A DNA stretch of 64,000 nucleotides from UBA2882 sp051877575 (GCA_051877575.1 JBJEJA010000044.1:20645-84644), one strand, 5' to 3'; shown: positions 51,675 to 61,368, numbered from the stretch's first letter. A program made the numbers and translations. Notes: generated from the letters alone by a model not told the origin.

Positions 51675-53126
51675 TTGAGAAAGTCAGATAGAAATAAATC
51701 AGTAACCATATATGAAAGCAGGATGAAAACAAACCTGGATGAAAACATGACATATCTGAATAATAAGTTGGCAGTGGATACCAATTTTGATGTGGTTTAC
51801 CGGGTCATCGAGATTGGCGGAAGAAGAGCCTGCATGTATTTCGTGGATGGTTTCTGCAAGGATGAAATGATGCAGAAACTGTTACAGTATTTTATTTCTA
51901 TATCACCCAAAGATATGCCTGACAATGCCCACGAAATGTCCAAACAGTGTATGCCTTGTGTGGAGGTGGATTTGGAGGATGACTGGAAGCAGATCATTTA
52001 TTTTATCTTATCAGGCGTATTTGCCTTATTTATTGACGGATATGATAAATGTATCCTGATCGATTCCAGGACATATCCCTCCAGAAACGTGTCGGAACCG
52101 GAAAAAGATAAGGTGCTGAGGGGTTCCAAGGACGGCTTTGTGGAAACTGTCGTATTTAACACGGCATTGATCCGGCGCAGAATACGTTCGGCAGATCTGC
52201 GTATGGAAATGATGAATGCGGGGAAAAGCTCCAAAACGGACATTGTGATTTGTTATATGGATTCCAGAGTAGACCATGATTTTCTGGACAAGATCAAGAG
52301 CAGGATCAGAAATATTAAGGTGGATGCTTTGACCATGAACCAGGAAAGTCTGGCGGAGTGTCTTTATAAAGAAGCCTGGTGGAATCCCTTCCCGAAATTT
52401 AAATTTACCGAACGACCGGACACGGCTGCTGCACAGGTTCTTGAGGGAAATATCATCATCCTTGTGGATAATTCTCCTTCGGCAATGATCATGCCCACCA
52501 GTATTTTTGATGTAGTGGAGGAAGCGGATGACTATTATTTTCCGCCGGTGACGGGAACTTACCTGCGCCTGTCCAGATTCTTGATCGCCATTCTGACCTA
52601 TATTATGACGCCGACCTTTCTTTTGCTGATGCAGGAGCCGGGGTATATTCCTCCGGGATTTGAATTTATTATGGTGAAGGAAACCATCAACATACCGCTG
52701 ATATGGCAGTTTCTGATACTGGAGCTGGCGATAGACGGTCTGCGGCTTGCCGCAGTCAATACCCCCAATATGCTCAGTACGCCGCTTAGCGTCATGGCAG
52801 CATTGGTATTGGGAGAGTTTTCGGTAAACAGCGGCTGGTTCAATAGTGAAGTCATGCTGTATATGGCCTTTGTCGCCATAGCAAACTATACGCAGGCAAG
52901 CTATGAATTATCTTATGCGCTGAAGTTTATGAGAATCATTAACCTGATTTTGACGGCAATATTCGGACTTTACGGATATATTGCGGGAATTGTAATCCTG
53001 ATTCTGGCGATCGTGTTCAACAGGACCATTTCCGGACAGAGCTATATTTATCCGATTTTACCTTTTAATCTGAAACAATTATCAAAACGTTTCCTTCGGA
53101 AAAGACTGCCGGAATCCAGAAAGTAG
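51675..53126 (+). CDS. Spore germination protein, GerA/SpoVAF family
   Basis: 483 residues. N-terminal soluble domain (1-285) with YPSRNVSEPEKDKVLRGSKD and FVETVVFNTALIRRRIRSAD, the SpoVAF-like signature, then about five membrane segments (300-450) including NTPNMLSTPLSVMAALVLGE. GerA-family proteins sense germinants or, as SpoVAF, help release Ca-dipicolinate. The start is TTG at 51675, 10 bases after AGGAG. No gerB or gerC partners or spoVA genes are near, which favours an orphan or SpoVAF-type role. Confidence 0.92.
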   Translation: MRKSDRNKSVTIYESRMKTNLDENMTYLNNKLAVDTNFDVVYRVIEIGGRRACMYFVDGFCKDEMMQKLLQYFISISPKDMPDNAHEMSKQCMPCVEVDLEDDWKQIIYFILSGVFALFIDGYDKCILIDSRTYPSRNVSEPEKDKVLRGSKDGFVETVVFNTALIRRRIRSADLRMEMMNAGKSSKTDIVICYMDSRVDHDFLDKIKSRIRNIKVDALTMNQESLAECLYKEAWWNPFPKFKFTERPDTAAAQVLEGNIIILVDNSPSAMIMPTSIFDVVEEADDYYFPPVTGTYLRLSRFLIAILTYIMTPTFLLLMQEPGYIPPGFEFIMVKETINIPLIWQFLILELAIDGLRLAAVNTPNMLSTPLSVMAALVLGEFSVNSGWFNSEVMLYMAFVAIANYTQASYELSYALKFMRIINLILTAIFGLYGYIAGIVILILAIVFNRTISGQSYIYPILPFNLKQLSKRFLRKRLPESRK

Positions 53127-53143
53127 GAAAAGTATAGAATTGT

Positions 53144-53172
53144 TTGAAAAGTAGGAAAAAGAATGATACAAT
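53144..53172 (+). promoter_or_regulatory. Promoter of the DegV gene
   Basis: TTGAAA (53144-53149), 17 bases, TACAAT (53167-53172). Confidence 0.7.
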
Positions 53173-53208
53173 GTACCAATAAGAGAAAAGCGCAAAGGAG
53201 TTTTTTGT

Positions 53209-54078
53209 ATGGTTAAATTTAAACTGGTAACGGATACCTCTGCCGATCTGCCGAGAGAATATCTGGAGCAGAACGATATTGCGGTATTATCCTTAGCTTA
53301 TATTATAGATGATAAGACCTATACATGGGAAAATCCCATGGACGAACACGAATTTTATTCTAAGATGAGAGCGGGTAGCATGCCGACCACATCCCAGGTA
53401 AATGTGGCAGATGCGACAGTGCTGTTTGAAGAACTGGTTAAAGAATACGACGAAATACTTTGTGTATCCTTTTCTTCCGGATTGAGCGGAACTTATAACA
53501 GTACCGCTTTGGCTGCACAGGAAGTATGTGAGGGACATCCGGGAAAGAAAATCCGTGTGGTGGATACCAGAGCGGCTTCTCTGGGGCAGGGCTTAATGGT
53601 GGATTACGCTTTGAGAATGAGAGAAGAAGGAAAAAGCATGGATGAAGTGGCAGATTTTCTGGAAGAAAATTTCAATCATTTTGTGCATGTTTTTACAGTC
53701 GATGATCTGAACCATCTTTACCGTGGCGGCAGGGTAAGCAAAGCGACGGCTTTTGTCGGCACGCTGGCCAATATCAAACCGATCCTGCATGTGGATGATG
53801 AAGGACATCTGATCAATATCGGAAAAGTCAGAGGGAGAAAAAAATCTCTGATAGAACTGGTAAATCTGATGGAACAAAAGATGGGCGGTCATCGGAAGGA
53901 TAATGAGAAAGTTTTTATCAGTCACGGGGACAGTCCGGAAGACGCGCAGTTTGTTGCGGAGGAAGTGAAAAGGCGTTTCGGTATTGAGAGCTTCCTGATC
54001 AACTATGTGGGACCCACCATCGGAGCACATTCGGGACCGGGAACGATTGCGTTGTTTTTCTATGGAGATGAACGTTAA
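53209..54078 (+). CDS. DegV family fatty-acid-binding protein
   Basis: 289 residues. TDTSADLPREYLEQ opens the DegV domain, SSGLSGTYNSTALAAQ and VVDTRAASLGQGLMV follow, and the C-terminal THSGPGT-like AHSGPGTIALFFYGD completes it. DegV/FakB proteins hold a fatty acid for phosphorylation by FakA and feed phospholipid synthesis; no fakA is in the window. Starts after AAAGGAG, has its own promoter and terminator. Confidence 0.94.
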   Translation: MVKFKLVTDTSADLPREYLEQNDIAVLSLAYIIDDKTYTWENPMDEHEFYSKMRAGSMPTTSQVNVADATVLFEELVKEYDEILCVSFSSGLSGTYNSTALAAQEVCEGHPGKKIRVVDTRAASLGQGLMVDYALRMREEGKSMDEVADFLEENFNHFVHVFTVDDLNHLYRGGRVSKATAFVGTLANIKPILHVDDEGHLINIGKVRGRKKSLIELVNLMEQKMGGHRKDNEKVFISHGDSPEDAQFVAEEVKRRFGIESFLINYVGPTIGAHSGPGTIALFFYGDER

Positions 54079-54091
54079 TAGAAAAATTGTC

Positions 54092-54127
54092 AGTACCGTA
54101 TCGGCGTAAGTTGATACGGTACTTTTC
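54092..54127 (+). terminator. Terminator after the DegV gene
   Basis: AGTACCGTATC (54092-54102) pairs perfectly with GATACGGTACT (54113-54123), 10-base loop, then TTTCT. Confidence 0.85.
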
Positions 54128-54156
54128 TAACAAATTTCGTTCTATCGGGGGGGCGG

Positions 54157-54855
54157 ATGATGGTGAAATACGAGTATGACTCGGAGTTTGAATACAGAAT
54201 GCACAGTTATGAAGAACGTCTTGAGTTTGCAAAGTATCAGGTAAAGAGCCAGCTGAGAGATGCCTATAAACGCAGAATAGAAGAGAACAGAGAAGGAAAA
54301 CTATGGGGCGGTATGATGGGGGCAATACTGCTGTGTTTGCTATTATCGATCATAATGTCAAACAGTGTATCCGTTTTGGCCATTCCGGGTGTCCTTTTGA
54401 TGTTTGCGTCTGTTGCGGCGACGATGTTTCTTTTACCCATCTGCATCTACAAAGTGATTAAATGTGTTTTTATGTGGTCTATTAATAAAGAAAATAAGTT
54501 TGGGAAATGGCTGGTTGAAAAATGTGAGCTTCCGACGCAACGGTCCGAAATTGTGGAATGCCAAAATGTATTAAACCGCTACAATCTGTTATCCGAGGAC
54601 ATTGCACGTTTCCGGGAGGAACGGGATGAAGGAATGTTATCCGTGGAAGAAACGGATATTTATGATCGTTTTGAACATGTCAATTATAAGCCGGAGATTG
54701 CGGTGGTTTCCGAAAATTGTCATAAGCTGATGAAGTTTATCAGAATTGTTTCCGTGATTGTCTGGGTGCTGTTGGTTGGATTGATTCTATGGGGAGTCTT
54801 GAGCTTTGCTTCCTACATGCTAAAAGCCTATTGGTATATGTATGATCAATTATAA
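54157..54855 (+). CDS. Unknown membrane protein upstream of the GH25-GH3 lipoprotein
   Basis: 232 residues, not recognised. Charged, helical N-terminus (1-45, many Glu, Lys and Tyr), a long hydrophobic stretch at about 48-100 that probably crosses twice, a cytoplasmic-type helical region, and a final segment at about 195-222. No enzymatic motif seen. It starts after a GGGGGGGCGG site and ends 13 bases before the lipoprotein gene, so the two are probably co-transcribed. Confidence 0.65.
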   Translation: MMVKYEYDSEFEYRMHSYEERLEFAKYQVKSQLRDAYKRRIEENREGKLWGGMMGAILLCLLLSIIMSNSVSVLAIPGVLLMFASVAATMFLLPICIYKVIKCVFMWSINKENKFGKWLVEKCELPTQRSEIVECQNVLNRYNLLSEDIARFREERDEGMLSVEETDIYDRFEHVNYKPEIAVVSENCHKLMKFIRIVSVIVWVLLVGLILWGVLSFASYMLKAYWYMYDQL

Positions 54856-54868
54856 AAAAGAGGAAAAG

Positions 54869-56866
54869 ATGAAGAAAAATAATAATATGATTAGGCGCAT
54901 CACATTGGTTTGTTTTGTGACGGCAATTCTTCTTTCGGGTTGTAAAAAACAGGAAAGTTCTGCTCCGGACCGGGCAGTAAGGGAAAGCGTATCGGCCGCG
55001 GCTATCAGCGAAAACGGTATAAAGGAGAAAGAAACCTCTGCAGAACAGTCGGCAGAGACGGAAGAAACGAGGCAAATGTTTTCTTTCAGAGATGTATACG
55101 GACAACTTTATGAAGTGTCGCTGAATGAAGAAGCGCTGCTTCATGATTATGATATGAGTTATCTTCGTTCCGAGGGGGATTTTAAATACTATGATGCACC
55201 GGGATATACATCCCGTCTGGGGATCGATGTTTCCAAATTTCAGGGGGATATCGATTGGGAAAAGGTAAAAGCACAGGGCATTGAATTTGCATTTATCAGG
55301 GTAGGAAACCGCGGATACGGACAGGAAGGAACCTTAAATGCGGATCCGAAATACAGGCAGAACATAGAGGGTGCCAAGGCAGCGGGAATCGATGTGGGAG
55401 TATATTTTTATTCCCAGGCCGTAAATGAAGAGGAGGCAGTAGAGGAAGCAGAATTTCTGCTCGGGCTGATTGACGGAATCGAGTTGGAGTATCCGGTAGT
55501 ATTTGATGAAGAATATGTCATAGAAGCGGAGGCACGGACAGACGGTATAACGGCAGAACAATTTACCAAAAATGCACTGGCATTTTGTGAGGCGGTAGAA
55601 AATGCCGGATATAAACCGGTCATCTATGCGACAATGAAATGGGAAGCCTACGCACTGGAACTGGAAAAACTGAACGGATATGAAAAATGGTATGCGGACT
55701 ATTATGAGTTTCCGCAGACACCGTATGATTTTACTTACTGGCAATATACCAATGAGGCTGTTATTGACGGAATTTCAGATCCTGTAGATTTGAATCTGGA
55801 GATCATTCCCATAGAAGATCGCGTGCAGGAAATCCTGGATGAGATGACAACGGAAGAAAAAGTGGCACAGCTGTTTATCGTGACACCGGAAACGTTGAGC
55901 GGAGGAAGCAATGTACAAGGTGTGGGAGATGGAATGAAAAATGCCATGGAGCTATATCCGGTAGGCGGGATTATCTACTTTGCCGGAAATATGTCTTCAT
56001 ATGATCAAACCAAAACGATGTTGGAAGAAACAGCGGCAGCTGCAAAGGCGAGGATGAAAATTTCCCCGTTTCTGGCTGTTGATGAAGAGGGCGGAACGGT
56101 AGCACGTGTTGCATCCAATCCGGCAATGGGTGTCGAAAATGTAGGAAATATGTCCGAAATCGGGGCAACGGGAGATGTAAATCGGGCTTATGGGGCCGGA
56201 AATGTCATCGGAAACTATTTGCATGATCTTGGATTCAATCTGGATTTTGCGCCGGATGCGGATGTGTTGACCAATCCGGAAAATACGGTAGTGGCAAAAA
56301 GAAGTTTCGGAAGTGATCCGGAACTGGTCAGTGAAATGTCGCTGGCTTACCTTGAAGGCTTACAGGATCAGCAAATGCTTGGCGTGTTAAAGCATTTTCC
56401 GGGACACGGAGCAACCAAGGGAGACACCCATGAGGGTTATGCATATACGGATAAGACTTATGAACAGTTAACGGAAGAAGATCTGATTCCTTTTGCGAAT
56501 GGAGTTGATGCAGATGTACCCATTATTATGGTGGGACATATCTCGACGCCCAATGTAACCGGAAACGATCTTCCTGCATCTTTGTCATCACAAATCATAG
56601 AAGGGATACTCAGAGAGAAACTCGGGTATGAAGGGCTGGTTGTGACAGACGCCCTGAATATGGGAGCCATCTCCAGTCAATACGGATCTGATAAAGCATG
56701 TATCATGGCACTGGAAGCGGGTGCCGATATGCTGTTGATGCCTGCAGACTTTTCTACAGCCTACGAAGGGGTATTATCGGCAGTCGAAGAGGGGCGCATT
56801 ACAGAAGAGCGGTTAAATGAATCTGTAAAGAGGATACTCAGAGTAAAACTGCAGTATATGGAATGA
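54869..56866 (+). CDS. Lipoprotein fusing a GH25 muramidase to a GH3 NagZ-like beta-N-acetylglucosaminidase
   Basis: 665 residues. Lipobox LLSGC with lipidated Cys25, then a linker rich in Glu and Ser. GH25 lysozyme domain at about 116-312: GIDVSKFQGDIDW (Asp120), RVGNRGYG, VFDEEY (Asp213, Glu215), DFTYWQYT. GH3 domain at about 318-665: LAVDEEGGTVARVA, the NagZ signature KHFPGHG with DTH (Asp519, His521), and nucleophile candidate Asp594 in VTDALNMGAI. It could cut between MurNAc and GlcNAc and then trim GlcNAc at the outer membrane face. The ATG at 54869 follows AGAGGAAAAG. Confidence 0.9.
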   Translation: MKKNNNMIRRITLVCFVTAILLSGCKKQESSAPDRAVRESVSAAAISENGIKEKETSAEQSAETEETRQMFSFRDVYGQLYEVSLNEEALLHDYDMSYLRSEGDFKYYDAPGYTSRLGIDVSKFQGDIDWEKVKAQGIEFAFIRVGNRGYGQEGTLNADPKYRQNIEGAKAAGIDVGVYFYSQAVNEEEAVEEAEFLLGLIDGIELEYPVVFDEEYVIEAEARTDGITAEQFTKNALAFCEAVENAGYKPVIYATMKWEAYALELEKLNGYEKWYADYYEFPQTPYDFTYWQYTNEAVIDGISDPVDLNLEIIPIEDRVQEILDEMTTEEKVAQLFIVTPETLSGGSNVQGVGDGMKNAMELYPVGGIIYFAGNMSSYDQTKTMLEETAAAAKARMKISPFLAVDEEGGTVARVASNPAMGVENVGNMSEIGATGDVNRAYGAGNVIGNYLHDLGFNLDFAPDADVLTNPENTVVAKRSFGSDPELVSEMSLAYLEGLQDQQMLGVLKHFPGHGATKGDTHEGYAYTDKTYEQLTEEDLIPFANGVDADVPIIMVGHISTPNVTGNDLPASLSSQIIEGILREKLGYEGLVVTDALNMGAISSQYGSDKACIMALEAGADMLLMPADFSTAYEGVLSAVEEGRITEERLNESVKRILRVKLQYME

Positions 56867-56897
56867 CAGGTGATTGTATATACGGATGGAGGTTAAT

Positions 56898-57503
56898 ATG
56901 GAGCGGGAGCAAGTATATTTGGTAGAGGGATATCAGTTTTTCTCCAAAGAAGAAGCTGAAAAAGCAGAGAAAGAACTGGCGAAAGTGAAAGCGTTAAATG
57001 AAAAACTGGATGAAGATAATCTGTCGGCGGTTAAGGCGCTTTATATGAAAGCAATGGAACAGCAGGTGTTTGAAACACAGATTGGTTTTGCATATCTTAG
57101 AAATCTTCAGGTGCATCTGATTGCAGAGGGGGAATTGAAACCGGAGGAAAACCCGCTGCCCGTTAAGTATTCCAAGACAATGTTTGAAGAAGAAAGAAAA
57201 CATATAAAAGAAGATTATGCGGCTGCTGTTTCGGAAGCGCGGGATGATATGAAAAAACAGATAAAAAAGGAAAGGGAATTGGCGGAAAAGGCGAAACAAA
57301 AATGCCGTAGCTGGATGATTGCAACAGGTGTATTGGCAATTATGGTGATCGGAATGTTTGTCATTACCCTTACCGGAAAAAATGAAAACATTCTGAATTA
57401 CAAAAATGCCGTTACCAACCGATATGCCGAATGGGAACAGAATTTGAGCGAACGGGAAGAGGCTATCCGTCAAAAAGAGATGGAATTGGGGATAAATCCG
57501 TAG
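56898..57503 (+). CDS. Unknown coiled-coil protein with one membrane segment
   Basis: 201 residues, not recognised. Heptad-like charged helices (about 12-40 and 95-145, very rich in Lys and Glu), one hydrophobic segment at about 142-163 and a further charged helix to the C-terminus (WEQNLSEREEAIRQKEMELG). The ATG at 56898 follows GGAGGTTAAT. It lies 31 bases behind the GH25-GH3 gene, same direction, and 114 before the response regulator, suggesting a shared envelope-related transcript. Confidence 0.68.
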   Translation: MEREQVYLVEGYQFFSKEEAEKAEKELAKVKALNEKLDEDNLSAVKALYMKAMEQQVFETQIGFAYLRNLQVHLIAEGELKPEENPLPVKYSKTMFEEERKHIKEDYAAAVSEARDDMKKQIKKERELAEKAKQKCRSWMIATGVLAIMVIGMFVITLTGKNENILNYKNAVTNRYAEWEQNLSEREEAIRQKEMELGINP

Positions 57504-57617
57504 CCGATATCGATTTTTTCACAAATTATACATATTCAAGGAGTATACTGAATGAGAAAATAAAGATATTGGGAATATACACAAAATATCATTCGGATCA
57601 AAATGAGGAGGAAGCAT

Positions 57618-58295
57618 ATGGAAAAATTAAAAATTCTTGTTGTCGATGATGAAAGCAGGATGAGAAAACTGGTCAGGGATTTTTTGGTCAGAAGCAACTA
57701 TGAAGTGATTGAGGCCGAGGACGGAGCCCAGGCACTGGATATTTTCTTTGAGGATAAAGATATCGCTTTGATTCTTCTGGATGTTATGATGCCCAAAATG
57801 GATGGCTGGCAGGTTTGCAGGGAAATCAGGGCTTATTCCAAAGTGCCGATCATTATGCTGACAGCCAGGGCAGACGAAAGAGATGAACTGCAGGGATTTG
57901 ATCTTGGAGTGGACGAATATATCGTTAAGCCTTTCAGTCCCAAAATCCTGGTGGCAAGGGTGGAAGCGGTACTTCGCAGAACCGGTTCTGCTGCGGGCGG
58001 AGAGGATGTTCTGACGGCAGGGAAAATAACAATCAATAAAGCGGCTCATATTGTAACCATTGACGGTGAGCAGGTGGATCTGAGTTACAAAGAATTTGAA
58101 TTGCTGACTTATTTTATGGAAAATAAAGGAATTGCACTATCCAGAGAAGTAATTTTAAATAATGTATGGAACTATGATTATTTCGGTGATGCCCGTACCA
58201 TTGATACCCATGTCAAAAAACTGAGGAGCAAGCTTGGTGAAGCGGGGAATTATATTAAGACGATCTGGGGCATGGGCTACAAATTTGAAGTTTAG
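57618..58295 (+). CDS. OmpR/PhoB-family response regulator
   Basis: 225 residues. Receiver domain 1-120 with acidic pocket Asp10/Asp11, phosphorylation site Asp55 in LLDVMMPKMDGW, and KPFSP lysine. Winged-helix DNA-binding domain at about 130-225, ending IKTIWGMGYKFEV. The ATG at 57618 follows GAGGAGGAAG. There is no kinase gene beside it; the only sensor kinase in the window starts 3.2 kb downstream and is the likely partner. Confidence 0.95.
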   Translation: MEKLKILVVDDESRMRKLVRDFLVRSNYEVIEAEDGAQALDIFFEDKDIALILLDVMMPKMDGWQVCREIRAYSKVPIIMLTARADERDELQGFDLGVDEYIVKPFSPKILVARVEAVLRRTGSAAGGEDVLTAGKITINKAAHIVTIDGEQVDLSYKEFELLTYFMENKGIALSREVILNNVWNYDYFGDARTIDTHVKKLRSKLGEAGNYIKTIWGMGYKFEV

Positions 58296-58396
58296 TATAT
58301 TTACAATAATTACCCCTTGCATCCTTTCTCTTTTTTGGGTATCCTAAAAACGGTATGGTTAAAACAGACCAAAACCAAGAAAGGTAAGGGTTATTT

Positions 58397-60301
58397 ATGA
58401 AAGAACAAAAAGAATTTCAGCCGTATATTCCGGCAGAGAAAATTACGCCGGAAATTACTGTGACATCCATTTTGATGGGTATTCTTCTGGCTGTTGTATT
58501 CGGAGCTGCCAATGCTTATCTCGGACTGCGTGTAGGTATGACAGTTTCCGCGTCTATTCCGGCGGCGGTAATCGCCATGGGAGTTATCCGCGTGATCATG
58601 CGGAAAAATTCTATTTTGGAAAGCAATATAGTACAGACGATCGGTTCTGCGGGAGAGTCTCTTGCCGCAGGGGCCATTTTTACCCTTCCCGCACTGTTTT
58701 TATGGGCAGCGGAAGGTACTATGGAAAAACCGAGTATTGTAGAGATTACGATGATCGCTTTATTGGGCGGTCTGCTTGGCGTATTTTTTATGGTGCCGCT
58801 TCGTAATGCGTTGATTGTAAGAGAACACGGCACGCTGCCTTATCCGGAAGGAACTGCTTGTGCGGAAGTACTTTTGGCAGGAGAAGAAGGCGGTGCCAAC
58901 GCATCTACCGTATTTACCGGCATGGGATTTGCGGCACTGTTTAAGTTTATCATTGACGGACTGAAGGTAGTTCCCAGTGAAGTCTCCTTCCGCATCAAGA
59001 ATTACGCCGGAGAGATCGGGACACAGATTTATCCTGCGGTTATGAGTGTCGGTTACATTTGCGGACCGCGTATTTCTTCTTATATGTTTGCCGGCGGTGT
59101 ATTCAGCTGGATGGTTATGATTCCCATTTTTGTGATGCTGGGTGAATCGGTTGTGTTGTATCCCGGAACGGATACCATCGGAGCAATGTATGCGGCGGGT
59201 GGTGCGAGTGCGATCTGGAGCAATTACATCCGATATATCGGTGCAGGTGCGCTGGCAGCCGGCGGTATCATCAGTCTGATCAAGTCGCTTCCGCTGATTG
59301 TTACGACATTCCGTGATGCGATCAAAGGAATGAAAGCGGGAGTAAAAGGCGGAAATGAACGTACTGCACAGGATCTGAATATGAAAATCGTAATCGGAGC
59401 TATTGTGGTACTGACCCTTCTTGTATGGCTGGTTCCGGCTATTCCCGTTACGTTGATCGGTGCGGTTATTGTGGTTATTTTCGGTTTCTTTTTTGCCACG
59501 GTTTCGTCCCGAATGGTAGGAATTGTAGGAAGCAGTAACAATCCGGTGTCGGGTATGGCAATTGCCACACTGTTGATCACAACAATCATTTTGAAAGCAA
59601 CCGGTGACGGTGGTGTACACGGTATGCAGGGAGCCATTGCAATCGGTTCCATTATCTGTATCGTGGCAGCCATTGCAGGTGATACATCCCAGGATTTAAA
59701 AACAGGTTATCTACTTGGGGCAACCCCCAGAAAACAGCAGATCGGTGAAGTCATCGGTGTTGTTTCGGCGGCACTGGCAATCGGCGGGACCCTGTATCTG
59801 TTGGATCAGGCATGGGGATTTGGTTCCGAAGAACTGGGGGCGCCTCAGGCTACGCTGATGAAAATGATTATTGAAGGTGTCATGGGGAACAATCTTCCGT
59901 GGAATTTGGTATTTATCGGTGTTTTTGTTGCGATTATCGTGGAGATTATCGGTATTCCGGTTCTTCCTTTCGCAATCGGAGTCTATCTGCCTGTTCAGTT
60001 AAATGCATGTATCATGGTAGGCGGATTGGTTCGTCTTGCATTTGATAAGATGAAAAAAGAGGAAGGTCAGAAAAAAGCAATTGTAAATGACGGTATTTTA
60101 TTCTGCTCCGGCATGATCGCAGGGGAAGGACTGATCGGAATTCTTCTGGCACTCTGTGCGGTATTTGGTATTGACAAAGTATTTGATCTGTCAGGGAAAC
60201 TCAATCTTTCTCCGGCGGTTTCCAATATCGGCAGTTTAGTAGTATTTGCGTTAATCATTCTCAGTGTATGCAAATTTTCCGTCTGGAAGAAAAGAAAATA
60301 G
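58397..60301 (+). CDS. OPT family oligopeptide/metal-chelate transporter
   Basis: 634 residues with about 14-16 membrane segments. FGAANAYLGLRVGMTVSASIP and SNNPVSGMAIATLL are characteristic of OPT transporters, which import peptides or metal chelates with protons. PYPEGTACAEVLLAGEEGG is another conserved loop. It starts after AAGGTAAGG, with a 101-base gap behind the response regulator, and is followed after 12 bases by a PqqD-like gene. The substrate cannot be read from the sequence. Confidence 0.93.
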   Translation: MKEQKEFQPYIPAEKITPEITVTSILMGILLAVVFGAANAYLGLRVGMTVSASIPAAVIAMGVIRVIMRKNSILESNIVQTIGSAGESLAAGAIFTLPALFLWAAEGTMEKPSIVEITMIALLGGLLGVFFMVPLRNALIVREHGTLPYPEGTACAEVLLAGEEGGANASTVFTGMGFAALFKFIIDGLKVVPSEVSFRIKNYAGEIGTQIYPAVMSVGYICGPRISSYMFAGGVFSWMVMIPIFVMLGESVVLYPGTDTIGAMYAAGGASAIWSNYIRYIGAGALAAGGIISLIKSLPLIVTTFRDAIKGMKAGVKGGNERTAQDLNMKIVIGAIVVLTLLVWLVPAIPVTLIGAVIVVIFGFFFATVSSRMVGIVGSSNNPVSGMAIATLLITTIILKATGDGGVHGMQGAIAIGSIICIVAAIAGDTSQDLKTGYLLGATPRKQQIGEVIGVVSAALAIGGTLYLLDQAWGFGSEELGAPQATLMKMIIEGVMGNNLPWNLVFIGVFVAIIVEIIGIPVLPFAIGVYLPVQLNACIMVGGLVRLAFDKMKKEEGQKKAIVNDGILFCSGMIAGEGLIGILLALCAVFGIDKVFDLSGKLNLSPAVSNIGSLVVFALIILSVCKFSVWKKRK

Positions 60302-60312
60302 GAAACGGAACA

Positions 60313-60669
60313 ATGAGTAAGAAACAGAAATTATCGGAAAATTATCTGGAAAAATGCCCGCTTCGTGAGGAAAGTATCGAATGGACCGTAGATGAAGAGG
60401 GGCTGGTTACTTTAAATATTGAAAATAGAGGTGCATTTAACCGGATTGCCCAAAAGCTGTTTCGGAAACCAAAGGTCAGCTATATCCATCTGGATGAAAT
60501 AGGAAGCTTTGTTTGGCCGCTTCTCTGCAGGGACAAAAATATCATTGCACTGGGAGAAGCGGTGAAAGAGCATTTTGGTGAAAAAGCAGAGCCGCTGTAT
60601 GAGCGGCTGGCAAAATATTTTCAGATATTGGACAGCTATCATTTTATCGTTTGGGCCGGAGAAGATTAG
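60313..60669 (+). CDS. PqqD-like protein
   Basis: 118 residues. VTLNIENRGAFNRIAQKLF, VSYIHLDEIGSFVWPLLCR and the following helices fit the PqqD/RiPP recognition fold (beta strands then a winged-helix part). PqqD-like domains hold leader peptides for radical SAM maturases, but no maturase or small precursor gene is seen nearby. The ATG at 60313 follows GGAAACGGAAC, 12 bases after OPT stop, so it is coupled to the transporter. Its stop overlaps the convergent YczE-like gene by 4 bases. Confidence 0.82.
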   Translation: MSKKQKLSENYLEKCPLREESIEWTVDEEGLVTLNIENRGAFNRIAQKLFRKPKVSYIHLDEIGSFVWPLLCRDKNIIALGEAVKEHFGEKAEPLYERLAKYFQILDSYHFIVWAGED

Positions 60670-61304
60670 AATAAAAATTTTCGAATATGTTTTGAAAAGA
60701 AATTGATAAACGGGCCTAAGCAAAATGCGCCCAAAATGGTGCCGATTCCCAAGTGACTGTTTTCCCAGGAAATAAAGCCGCTGAAAACAGCAACCAGAAT
60801 GACAACGACGCAGATTCCGTCAGTAATCATCCGATTGAAGAAGTAAGGGATGGGAAGATGGTCGGTCATGCCGAAGGGCAGATAGTCATAAGGGGAAACG
60901 CCCAGTTCGGCCGTCTGATACATGGCTACGCCAAAGGAAAGCAATAGTAAAGCAACGATCATGAATAACAATTTCATCCAAAGGGAAGCATTGTTTGGGA
61001 TAATGGGAATGCTTTCCATAAATTTACCGGCATATTCGATAATATAACCGAGGAAGAACAAATTGATGACTGTGCCGAAACCGATATATTTTCTTCCGAT
61101 TGCCAATTGAACGATAAAAATCACCAGATTTACAATGAGCTGATAGGTACCGAGACTCATATGCAGTCCGTCGCTGATCGCCATGTTGGCGGCCGTATAC
61201 GGATCGTTGCCCATTTGGGAAATCCGGAGAGCAGCGGCTCCGGTGCCGAGAATTAAATTGCCAAGGACAACGGCACAGGCTTTTTTTAATGTAAATTTTT
61301 TCAT
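60666..61304 (-). CDS. YczE/YitT-like membrane protein
   Basis: 212 residues with five hydrophobic segments. GNLILGTGAAALRISQMGNDPYTAAN and AELGVSPYDYLPFGMTDHL are typical of the YczE/YyaS family (DUF6198 type). These integral proteins are poorly characterised; B. subtilis YczE affects lipopeptide production. Shares the repeated half-structure of DUF161 proteins. It stands alone on the minus strand with a good promoter. Confidence 0.85.
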   Translation of the reverse strand: MKKFTLKKACAVVLGNLILGTGAAALRISQMGNDPYTAANMAISDGLHMSLGTYQLIVNLVIFIVQLAIGRKYIGFGTVINLFFLGYIIEYAGKFMESIPIIPNNASLWMKLLFMIVALLLLSFGVAMYQTAELGVSPYDYLPFGMTDHLPIPYFFNRMITDGICVVVILVAVFSGFISWENSHLGIGTILGAFCLGPFINFFSKHIRKFLF

Positions 61305-61339
61305 GTCAGATTTCCTTTTCGCATCTTATTTTGAAATTC

Positions 61340-61368
61340 ATTATAATACTGAAAACAGGATACTACAA
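61340..61368 (-). promoter_or_regulatory. Promoter of the YczE-like gene
   Basis: Minus strand TTGTAG (61368-61363), 17 bases, TATAAT (61345-61340). Confidence 0.65.

Noticed and set aside
58760..59620. 286-residue minus-strand open frame within the OPT gene
   Set aside because: Histidine, arginine, asparagine and threonine-rich antisense of a membrane protein; no ribosome site or family match.
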